Below are positions 32,379 through 39,837 of a stretch of DNA of 64,000 bases, piece by piece. The notes under the pieces were generated by a model, which searched no databases, was not told the origin of the DNA, and saw only the letters and a program-made list of their open reading frames with translations. The position numbers and the translations under genes are program-made. Positions within the stretch are counted from its first letter, which is position 1, and the number at the start of each line of letters is the position of its first letter. Location: NCBI GenBank assembly GCA_900548815.1, contig URLR01000001.1, forward strand, positions 50,065 to 114,064. Reading direction: 5' to 3'. The stretch is from an uncultured Collinsella sp. (GTDB taxonomy: Bacteria; Actinomycetota; Coriobacteriia; Coriobacteriales; Coriobacteriaceae).

Positions 32379-33107
32379 ATGATCTATTACGTCGAGGACG
32401 ATGACAACATCAGGGATTTGACGGTCTATGCGCTGCGCAAGCAGGGGATTGAGGCCGAAGGCTTTTCGTGCGACGGTGAGTTTAAGGCTGCCGTGGCGCG
32501 ACGGGTACCCGATGCCGTCCTGCTCGACATCATGCTGCCCGATACCGATGGCTTGGCGATTATGCGTCGACTGCGTGCCGATCGCCTGACGGCGACGGTG
32601 CCCATCATGATGCTTACCGCCAAGGATACCGAGCTCGACAAGGTGATGGCGCTCGATGGCGGTGCCGACGATTACCTGACTAAGCCGTTTTCGCTCATGG
32701 AGCTCGCCAGCCGCTGCCGCGCACTGCTGCGTCGCGGCGGCATGGTCAAACAGGCAAGCGATGTGCTCAGCGTGGGCGACATCGTGCTCTCGCCCAGCCA
32801 TCGTGAGGTGACTGTTGCCGGCGAGTCGCTTAAGCTCACCCTGCGCGAGTTCGACCTGCTCGAGTACCTCATGCGCAAGCCCGGCGTGGTCTTTACCCGC
32901 GAGTCGTTGCTGCAGAGCGTGTGGGGCTGGGACTTCGACGGCGGTTCGCGCACCGTTGACGTGCACGTGCAGACGCTTCGCCAAAAACTGGGCGAGCATG
33001 CCAGCGCCATCGAGACCGTGCGCGGCGTGGGCTACCGCTTGGCCGAGCCTTCTGCCGGTGATGGTGCCGAAGGTGACGACACCGCGGCCACCGCATCGGA
33101 GGAGTAA
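32379..33107 (+). CDS. PhoB-like response regulator
   Basis: A 242-residue OmpR-type regulator. The receiver shows 'YYVEDDDNIRDL', the acceptor Asp in 'AVLLDIMLPDTDG', 'MLTAKD' and 'ADDYLTKPF'. The C-terminal winged helix ('LTLREFDLLEYLMRKPG...SRTVDVHVQTLRQKLG') binds DNA. A 20-residue Ala/Glu/Asp tail ends the protein. The ATG at 32379 has an AAAGGGG site. Position between pstB and a PhoR-like kinase suggests control of phosphate genes, possibly including the phn operon in this window; that link is inferred. Confidence 0.85.
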   Translation: MIYYVEDDDNIRDLTVYALRKQGIEAEGFSCDGEFKAAVARRVPDAVLLDIMLPDTDGLAIMRRLRADRLTATVPIMMLTAKDTELDKVMALDGGADDYLTKPFSLMELASRCRALLRRGGMVKQASDVLSVGDIVLSPSHREVTVAGESLKLTLREFDLLEYLMRKPGVVFTRESLLQSVWGWDFDGGSRTVDVHVQTLRQKLGEHASAIETVRGVGYRLAEPSAGDGAEGDDTAATASEE

Positions 33108-33110
33108 CCC

Positions 33111-34535
33111 GTGGTCTTCGCCCCCCAGGGAAAACATACGCTGTCGCACCGCGTTTTTGTGACGATCTTTGTCTGCGCCATGGCGGTTATCGTGGCGTTT
33201 ACGGTGCTGGGTGCGTTCTTTGTGCAAAACACCTTGGCGGATGCCACGAGTGCCAACCTGGCGCAAGAAACCGAGCTCATTGCTGCCGCCCTCGACGAGC
33301 AGCAGGAGCCCATCCCGTTCTTGCGTAGCCTCGATCGAGAGGACTTGCGCATCACGCTGATTAACAAGGATGGATCGGTTGCCTACGACAACGAGGCGTC
33401 GCCTTCCACACTGCCCAACCATGGCGATCGCCCCGAGGTCATCGAGGCCTTTGAGAGTGGTTCGGGTTCCGCGGAGCGCGCAAGCTCTACGCTCGACGAG
33501 ATTATGCTGTATCGCGCCGTCGCCCTTGATAACGGCCAGGTTGTCCGCTTGGCGCAGGCCCAGCCTGGCGTTGCGGCGATTTTGCTGTCGATGGTGGCGC
33601 CGATGCTGCTTATCGCAGCAGCGGGTGCGGTACTCTCGTTTTTTATGGCGCGCCGCGAGTCCCGTGCCATCATCGCGCCTTTGCAAGAGGTGGATTTGGA
33701 CCACCCACGCCGTAGCTATGAGCACGCCTATGCCGAGATGGTCCCCATGCTTGAGCGTATTGAGTCGCAGCGCCAGGAGCTCAAGCGCCAAATGGCGGTG
33801 CTGGCGGACAACGACCGTATGCGCCGCGAGTTCACGGCGAATATCACCCATGAGCTCAAGACGCCGCTTACGGCGATTTCGGGCTATGCCGAGCTCATCG
33901 CAAACGGCATGGTCGAGGGCGAGGGCGACCTGCGCAACTTTGGCGGTCGCATCTATCGTGAGGCGGGCCGCTTGGCAGCGCTTGTCAACGATATCCTTAC
34001 GCTGTCTAACTTGGACGAGGCCGAGCGTGCAGCTGAGGGCGAGGCGGTGCCCATTGGGTCCACGGAGCCTATTGAGCTCTCGCGTGCCATCTACGCGGTC
34101 GAGCAGCGTCTTGAACAGGTCGCCCGTCAGGCGAATGTGACGATAAGTCATGAGACCAAGCCTGTGGTCATCGAGGGCGTGTCGCGCTTGATTGACGAGC
34201 TCATCTATAATCTGGCAAGCAACGCCATCCGCTACAATCGACCCGGCGGTACGGTTACGCTGCAGTGCGGCACCAACGACGAAGGCCATCCGTTCCTTGC
34301 AGTCGCCGACACGGGAATCGGTATCGCGCCTGAAGAACAGGGCAAGGTATTTGAGCGGTTCTATCGCGTGGACAAGAGTAGGTCCAAGGCACGCGGCGGA
34401 ACCGGTCTGGGGCTTGCCATTGTCAAGCATGCGGCCCTGTATCATCACGCCACGCTCGATCTGTCGAGCGAGTTGGGCGTGGGAACCACCATTACGGTGA
34501 CGTTTCCCATACAGCAGGACGAGCCATTCGCATAG
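33111..34535 (+). CDS. PhoR-like sensor histidine kinase
   Basis: A 474-residue kinase with an N-terminal membrane span (VFVTIFVCAMAVIVAFTVL), an extracellular domain of about 130 residues, a second span (LLSMVAPMLLIAAAGAVLSFF), a coiled linker, the His box 'FTANITHELKTPLTAISGY', and the ATPase N box and 'GGTGLGLAIVKHA' G2 box. This is the classic PhoR/WalK layout. The GTG start lies 3 bp after the regulator stop, so the two are co-translated. A terminator follows. Confidence 0.87.
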   Translation: MVFAPQGKHTLSHRVFVTIFVCAMAVIVAFTVLGAFFVQNTLADATSANLAQETELIAAALDEQQEPIPFLRSLDREDLRITLINKDGSVAYDNEASPSTLPNHGDRPEVIEAFESGSGSAERASSTLDEIMLYRAVALDNGQVVRLAQAQPGVAAILLSMVAPMLLIAAAGAVLSFFMARRESRAIIAPLQEVDLDHPRRSYEHAYAEMVPMLERIESQRQELKRQMAVLADNDRMRREFTANITHELKTPLTAISGYAELIANGMVEGEGDLRNFGGRIYREAGRLAALVNDILTLSNLDEAERAAEGEAVPIGSTEPIELSRAIYAVEQRLEQVARQANVTISHETKPVVIEGVSRLIDELIYNLASNAIRYNRPGGTVTLQCGTNDEGHPFLAVADTGIGIAPEEQGKVFERFYRVDKSRSKARGGTGLGLAIVKHAALYHHATLDLSSELGVGTTITVTFPIQQDEPFA

Positions 34536-34560
34536 CGATATAACATAGATATTGATGCAG

Positions 34561-34594
34561 ACGCCGCATTTGACTTTCGGGTGCGGCGTTGTTG
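34561..34594 (+). terminator. Terminator after the PhoR-like kinase gene
   Basis: Perfect 8-bp stem ACGCCGCA/TGCGGCGT with a 13-base loop, followed by TGTTGTG. Confidence 0.65.
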
Positions 34595-34730
34595 TGCAAT
34601 TTTACGATTGCTTCCGACATTTTTACAGGAGAGCCTGTTTCTTATGTATAGAGTTTGGTCTCGGTAAAAAGATGCGATAACATACGGACAGTTTTGTCAA
34701 TCCGAACTGGGGAAATGAAAGGCAAGCTGC

Positions 34731-35387
34731 ATGACCCTTCTCGAACTGTTCCAGCTGCTGAAGAAGCACCTTCAGCTGGTCATCACCCTTCCGGTGGTCT
34801 GCGCGATCGCCATGGGCATCGTGTCCTTCGTTGCGATGGACAACACCTATACCGCGACGACGAGCATGTACATTCTCGCCAAGACCGACGATAGCGGCCA
34901 GATGAGCTACAACGATCTCTCGGCGAGTCAGATGCTTTCCAACGATATCGCCACGCTGCTGGATAGCGATAGCGTTAAGAGCGGCGCCGCCAATGAACTG
35001 GGCCTCACCGATCTGGATGACTACAAGGTGTCTGTTTCCTCCGAGACCACCACGCGTGTCATTACGCTTTCGGTTACCGGCACCGATGCCAAGGAGACGG
35101 CTAAGGTCGCAAAGGCCATAGCTAGCTCGGTGAGTACGGTCGCTCAGAACGTCGGCGCTGCCCAGAGCATCAACGTTATCGACGAGGCTAAGACCCCCGA
35201 AGCCCCCAGCGGCCCCAAGCGTATGCTGTACGTTGCTGTCGCGTTCCTCGCGGGCATCTTTATCGCAGTTGCCTATGTCGTTTTGGCAGACATGCTCAAT
35301 ACCCGCATCCGCGGTGCCGAAGAGGCAGAAGAGCTCCTGGGCATTCCCGTTGTTGGCCGAATTCCGGCTATGAAAGGTGGTAAATAG
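34731..35387 (+). CDS. Polysaccharide chain-length determinant / BY-kinase adaptor (Wzz/CapA type)
   Basis: A 218-residue inner-membrane protein with two spans (about residues 18-38 and 172-192) around an extracellular domain, the Wzz layout. The proline-rich segment 'PEAPSGPKR' just before the second span is typical. In Gram-positives this protein activates the cytoplasmic tyrosine kinase encoded next, which starts 2 bp after it. Together they set exopolysaccharide chain length. Confidence 0.85.
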   Translation: MTLLELFQLLKKHLQLVITLPVVCAIAMGIVSFVAMDNTYTATTSMYILAKTDDSGQMSYNDLSASQMLSNDIATLLDSDSVKSGAANELGLTDLDDYKVSVSSETTTRVITLSVTGTDAKETAKVAKAIASSVSTVAQNVGAAQSINVIDEAKTPEAPSGPKRMLYVAVAFLAGIFIAVAYVVLADMLNTRIRGAEEAEELLGIPVVGRIPAMKGGK

Positions 35388-35389
35388 GC

Positions 35390-36127
35390 ATGGCTAAGGC
35401 AAAGAACACCGATAAGCTCGTTGTACAGAATGCCGCCAAGACCCTTCTGGCCAACATCCGCTTTGCGAGTGTGGACGACCCCATTCGCACCATCACCGTT
35501 ACCTCCTCGATTCCCAACGAGGGCAAGTCTACGGTTTCCATTAACCTTGCCCAGGCTATCGCCACGAGCGGCAAGTCCGTGCTCCTGGTCGAGGCCGATA
35601 TGCGCCGCAGGTCCCTTTCCGATATGCTCGGCGTTCGTTCGCGCGGCGGACTCTATGCGGTTCTTTCCGAGCAGATCTCCATTGACCAGGCAATTGTCGA
35701 GACGGGTCAGAAGAACTTCTACTTCCTCGATGCCGAGCCGCATATTCCCAATCCTGCCGACATCATCGTCTCTCACCGCTTTGCCAAGCTGGTAAAGGCA
35801 CTGTCCGCCAAGTTCCAGTACGTCATCTTTGATGCTCCCCCGGTCGGCACTTTCATCGATGCTGCCGAGATCGCAAGTCTGACCGACGGTGCGCTTTTTG
35901 TCGTGCGTGAGGATTTCACCAAGCGCGAGGAGGCGCTCAACGCCATCGGTCAGCTTAAGAAGTCCGAGAAGGTCAAGCTCATCGGTACCGTTATGAACTA
36001 CTGCGAGACCGAGACCAGCGAGTACTACTACTCCTACTACACCAAGGACGGTAAGAAGGTGAAGAAGGGCTCCGACGATCAGGGGACTTCCAAAAAGGGC
36101 ATCTTCACCAACCGAGCAAACGTTTAG
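35390..36127 (+). CDS. Cytoplasmic bacterial tyrosine kinase (CpsD/CapB type)
   Basis: A 245-residue BY-kinase. Its Walker A is 'SSIPNEGKSTVSINLA', Walker A' is 'VLLVEADMRRRS', and Walker B is 'YVIFDAPPVGTFIDA'. Near the C-terminus the tyrosine cluster 'EYYYSYYTKDGKK' provides the autophosphorylation sites. It pairs with the preceding Wzz-like protein and with the phosphatase encoded next. Confidence 0.9.
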   Translation: MAKAKNTDKLVVQNAAKTLLANIRFASVDDPIRTITVTSSIPNEGKSTVSINLAQAIATSGKSVLLVEADMRRRSLSDMLGVRSRGGLYAVLSEQISIDQAIVETGQKNFYFLDAEPHIPNPADIIVSHRFAKLVKALSAKFQYVIFDAPPVGTFIDAAEIASLTDGALFVVREDFTKREEALNAIGQLKKSEKVKLIGTVMNYCETETSEYYYSYYTKDGKKVKKGSDDQGTSKKGIFTNRANV

Positions 36128-36144
36128 TTGATTAAGGCTGACCT

Positions 36145-36795
36145 ATGCGTGACATTCATTGCCATATCTTGCCGGGTGTAGACGACGGCGCCGCCGATCT
36201 CGATGAGAGCTTGGCGATGCTCGAGGCTGCCAAGCGGGCCGGTGTAACCAGAATCGTTTGCACTCCTCACTGCCGTGATCCCTATTTTGATTACGACAAG
36301 ATGTGGGATGCCTTTGAGCTGCTGCGTGATAACGCTGACGGTTTTCCGCTCCAGATGGGCTTCGAGGTCAACCATCGAAAGCTTGTTGAGCTTGGTATCG
36401 ATGCTGCGGAGCACTTGCATTTCGATGGAACCAACGAGTTTCTGCTCGAGCTTTCGACGCATGCCGATGCGTATGCGTTTAGAGAGTACGAGAACACGAT
36501 TTACGATTTGCAGTGCCGTGGTTACCAGGTGATTATCGCTCATCCTGAGCGCTATCGTGCGGTTCAAAAGGATGTAAGCGTGGCGGAGCGCCTGGTCGAT
36601 ATGGGCTGCAAGCTGCAGGCTTCGGCGGACTTTATTGCCGGCGGTCGCTTTGGTCGCGAGAAAAAGCCGGCACAGCGCCTGTTCGATCAGAACCTGTACA
36701 GCTTCATCGCGAGCGATGCCCATAACGTGGGTCATTACGACTGCCTGGCGAAGGCTCGCGCGAAGTTTAGCGTGCGTGGAGCCCATTTTCGCTAA
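36145..36795 (+). CDS. PHP-type tyrosine-protein phosphatase (CpsB/YwqE type)
   Basis: A 216-residue PHP-domain metalloenzyme that dephosphorylates the BY-kinase. Metal motifs are 'DIHCHILPGVDDGA' at the N-terminus, 'TPHCRDPYF', 'FEVNH', 'IIAHPERY' and 'ASDAHNVGH'. It lies 17 bp after the kinase. No glycosyltransferases or flippase follow, so this regulatory trio is separated from any capsule cluster. Confidence 0.88.
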   Translation: MRDIHCHILPGVDDGAADLDESLAMLEAAKRAGVTRIVCTPHCRDPYFDYDKMWDAFELLRDNADGFPLQMGFEVNHRKLVELGIDAAEHLHFDGTNEFLLELSTHADAYAFREYENTIYDLQCRGYQVIIAHPERYRAVQKDVSVAERLVDMGCKLQASADFIAGGRFGREKKPAQRLFDQNLYSFIASDAHNVGHYDCLAKARAKFSVRGAHFR

Positions 36796-36834
36796 AATCT
36801 GTCCCTAACGTTCGCATTGAATGAAGGGGCAGCC

Positions 36835-37335
36835 ATGGATATCCAACTTAAGACGGGATGCTTTGATGACGCGGCGCTGGTGCGCCGCGTCGTTTTTATG
36901 GACGAGCAGGGCTACGAGAATGAGTTCGACGCTATCGACGAGGATCCGAACTGCATTCATGTGACGCTCTATGCAGACGGCGAGCTTGCCGGTTGCTCGC
37001 GCGTGTTTCCCGAAGAGCTTGAGCGCGTGGCTGACGCAGAGGCCCCGGTGTTGCCGGCATGCGACATGGACGAAGGCGTTGCGGCGGGGGAGACCTACAT
37101 TATGGGGCGCGTCGCCGTGCTGCCGGCTATGCGTCGTCGCGGACTGGCGAGTGCGATCGTCGAGGCCAGTGCTTCGTGTGCACGCGATGCCGGCGCTAAG
37201 CTTATTAAGCTGCATGCGCAGGAATACGTGTTGCCGCTCTATGCAAAGGCGGGCTACACGCAAATCGCCCCGGTAGATTACGAAGACGAGGGCCAGCCCC
37301 ATGTCTGGATGGCCAAGCGCGTAGATGGCAGATAG
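36835..37335 (+). CDS. GNAT-family N-acetyltransferase (ElaA-like)
   Basis: A 166-residue acetyltransferase. The acetyl-CoA loop is 'VLPAMRRRGLASAIVEASASCARDAG' and the C-terminal 'LHAQEYVLPLYAKAGYTQI' followed by 'DEGQPHVWMAK' resembles the ElaA/YjcF group. The substrate is unknown. The ATG at 36835 follows GAAGGGG. It is probably a separate unit from the tyrosine phosphatase 39 bp upstream. Confidence 0.75.
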   Translation: MDIQLKTGCFDDAALVRRVVFMDEQGYENEFDAIDEDPNCIHVTLYADGELAGCSRVFPEELERVADAEAPVLPACDMDEGVAAGETYIMGRVAVLPAMRRRGLASAIVEASASCARDAGAKLIKLHAQEYVLPLYAKAGYTQIAPVDYEDEGQPHVWMAKRVDGR

Positions 37336-37373
37336 GGACGTTCCTTTTCTGCCGGCAGTTGGGGACGCTCCTT
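37335..37373. repeat. Short direct repeat GGGACGYTCCTT after the acetyltransferase gene
   Basis: Two copies (37335-37346 and 37362-37373) flank a small palindrome GCCGGC. Function unknown; no T tract. Confidence 0.5.
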
Positions 37374-37537
37374 GGCAATTGGCGCATCGGAGCGCTTAGA
37401 CATACAGTTTTTCGATTCCGTATGTATATATGCGCGCTAATGGGTTATAAAATCTAAGTCTGAACATAGCAGGTCTGCGATTCGGCTCGGGCGACCGGGC
37501 CGTTTTTGCGGACGGGGGTAGCGCGAAAGGACTGCAC

Positions 37538-39562
37538 ATGCGTCAATTTAAGACCGAGAGCAAAAAACTGCTCGACCTCATGATCAACTCCATCTACACC
37601 AATAAGGAAATCTTCCTGCGCGAGCTTATCTCTAACGCGAGCGACGCCGTCGACAAGCTCAACTTTAAGAGTCTGCAGGACCCGAGCGTCAAGATCGACC
37701 AGGGCGACCTGGCCATTCGCGTCTCCTTTGATAAAGACGCCCGCACCATTACCATCTCGGATAACGGCATTGGCATGACCGCCGAGGAGCTCGAGCGCAA
37801 CCTAGGCACTATCGCTCATTCCGGCTCCGAGGAGTTTAAGACCGAGAACGCCGAGCAGCAGGGTTCGGATGTCGACATCATCGGCCAGTTTGGCGTGGGC
37901 TTCTACTCGGCTTTTATGGTCGCCAGCCACGTGAAGGTCGTGAGCCGCGCCTATGGCGAGGACACCGCTCACGTGTGGGAGTCTGATGGTCTTGAGGGTT
38001 ACACCATCGAAGACGGCGAGCGCGCCGAGCACGGCACCGATGTCATCTTGACGCTGCGCGAGAACGAGAAGCTCGATGCCGACGGCGAGGCCGAGACCTA
38101 CGATCGCTTCCTGACCGAGTGGGGTCTCAAGAGCCTGATTCAGCAGTACAGCAACTATGTGCGCTACCCGATTCAGATGATGGTGTCCAAGAGCCGCCAG
38201 AAACCCAAGCCCGAGGACGCCGGCGACGATTACAAGCCCGAGTACGAGGACTACCAGGAGCTCGAGACCGTCAATTCCATGACACCGATCTGGAAGAAGC
38301 GCAGCTCCGATGTCGAGCAGAAGGACTACGACGAGTTCTACAAGTCCACGTTCCACGACTTTGACGATCCTGCGCGCACCATCAGCTTCCATGCCGAGGG
38401 CACGCTCGAGTATGACGCCCTGCTGTTTGTGCCGGGCCGCGCGCCGTTCGATCTGTACAGCAAGGATTACGAGAAGGGTCTGGCGCTCTACAGCTCCAAT
38501 GTCCTGATCATGGAGAAGTGCGACGACCTGCTGCCCGACTACTACAACTTTGTCCGCGGCGTCGTGGATTCCGCCGACGTGTCGCTCAACATCTCGCGTG
38601 AGACGCTGCAGCAGAACCGTCAGCTCAAGGCCATCGCCAAGCGTGTGGAAAAGAAGATCACCGCTGACCTTGAGGATATGCGTGACAACGACCGCGAGGC
38701 CTACGAGAAGTTCTTTGAGAACTTTGGCCGCGGCCTTAAGTACGGCATCTACTCGAGCTATGGCATGAAGGCCGATGAGCTCGCCGACCTGTTGCTGTTC
38801 TGGTCTGCCAAGGAACAGAAGATGATTACCCTGGCCGAGTATGCCAAGGGCATGCCCGAGGATCAGAAGGCCATCTACTACGCCGCCGGCGATTCGCGCG
38901 AGCGCTTGGCCAAGATGCCCGTGGTAAAGGGCGTGCTCGACCGCGGCTATGACGTGCTGCTTCTGACGCAGGACGTGGATGAGTTTACCTTCCAGGCCAT
39001 GCGTGAGTACGTTGCCGCCGATATGCCCAAGATCTACGAGGACGATGCTGCCCGCGAGGCTGCCGAGAAGGCTGTGGCCGACGGTGCCGAGCCCGAGGTC
39101 GAGGATCGTCATCTGGAGCTCAAGAACGTCGCGACCGGTGATCTTGACCTGGCGACCGAGGATGAGAAGAAGGAGGCCGAGGACGCCACCAAGGAGAACG
39201 AGGTCCTCTTTAGCGCTATGAAGGAGGCACTCGGTGACAAGGTCGAGAAAGTTGCCGTCTCCGCGCGCCTGACCGATGCCCCCGCTTGCATCACCACCGA
39301 GGGTCCGCTTTCGCTTGAGATGGAGAAGGTACTCCAGAAGGGACCCGAGGGCGCGCCCGACGGCATGCCCAAGAGCCAGCGCGTGCTCGAGCTCAACGCC
39401 AAGCACCCGGTCTTTGACAAGCTTGTCGCTGCCCAGAAGGCAGGCGACGCCGACAAGATCAAGCAGTACTCTGGTCTGCTCTACGATCAGGCCCTGCTGG
39501 TCGAGGGTATCCTCCCCGAGGACCCCGTTGCCTTCGCGGCGGCTGTTTGCAACTTGATGTAG
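37538..39562 (+). CDS. htpG: Hsp90-family chaperone HtpG
   Basis: A 674-residue ATP-dependent chaperone. The N-terminal GHKL ATPase has 'IYTNKEIFLRELISNASDA', 'ISDNGIGMTAEEL', 'GQFGVGFYSAFMVA' and the DAxxK-type region. The middle domain has 'NISRETLQQNR' with the catalytic Arg. The C-terminal dimerization domain follows a Lys/Glu-rich stretch (residues about 525-555) that is longer and more charged than usual. A clear ribosome binding site (GAAAGGA) precedes the ATG. Two hairpins lie downstream. Confidence 0.96.
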   Translation: MRQFKTESKKLLDLMINSIYTNKEIFLRELISNASDAVDKLNFKSLQDPSVKIDQGDLAIRVSFDKDARTITISDNGIGMTAEELERNLGTIAHSGSEEFKTENAEQQGSDVDIIGQFGVGFYSAFMVASHVKVVSRAYGEDTAHVWESDGLEGYTIEDGERAEHGTDVILTLRENEKLDADGEAETYDRFLTEWGLKSLIQQYSNYVRYPIQMMVSKSRQKPKPEDAGDDYKPEYEDYQELETVNSMTPIWKKRSSDVEQKDYDEFYKSTFHDFDDPARTISFHAEGTLEYDALLFVPGRAPFDLYSKDYEKGLALYSSNVLIMEKCDDLLPDYYNFVRGVVDSADVSLNISRETLQQNRQLKAIAKRVEKKITADLEDMRDNDREAYEKFFENFGRGLKYGIYSSYGMKADELADLLLFWSAKEQKMITLAEYAKGMPEDQKAIYYAAGDSRERLAKMPVVKGVLDRGYDVLLLTQDVDEFTFQAMREYVAADMPKIYEDDAAREAAEKAVADGAEPEVEDRHLELKNVATGDLDLATEDEKKEAEDATKENEVLFSAMKEALGDKVEKVAVSARLTDAPACITTEGPLSLEMEKVLQKGPEGAPDGMPKSQRVLELNAKHPVFDKLVAAQKAGDADKIKQYSGLLYDQALLVEGILPEDPVAFAAAVCNLM

Positions 39563-39592
39563 TTCGGGGATACGGCACCGTAACTAGATTAG

Positions 39593-39702
39593 AACGAGAG
39601 TGGATAATCTCCCACTTTTGGCTCGAATGCGGGCTTGAAGTGGGAGATTTTCCACTCTCGTTTCCTTTTGAATGATCCCTTCGTCCCCAAGGGATCATTT
39701 AT
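39593..39702. terminator. Two consecutive hairpins after htpG
   Basis: The first has 25-base arms (39593-39617 with 39638-39662) built on AACGAGAGTGGA and ATCTCCCACTT, with a single 2x2 mismatch. The second is AATGATCCCTT/AAGGGATCATT (39671-39681 with 39689-39699). The second stem shares GATCCCTT and the loop GTCCCC with the hairpin at 48261-48324, so it belongs to a repeated type. The remaining spacer to 39837 has only a short CTGTAC direct repeat near 39746. Confidence 0.65.
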
Positions 39703-39837
39703 TTGTGCGGGTTGTGGTTTTGTGACCTGCTGAAATTTAGGATACTGTACATCTGTACGTTAACTCATCTTCGTAGTATATTGCTACCCGCAAAACTCAA
39801 CACCATTGTGCTTTGAGACGTTAAAGCGCCTACTACA

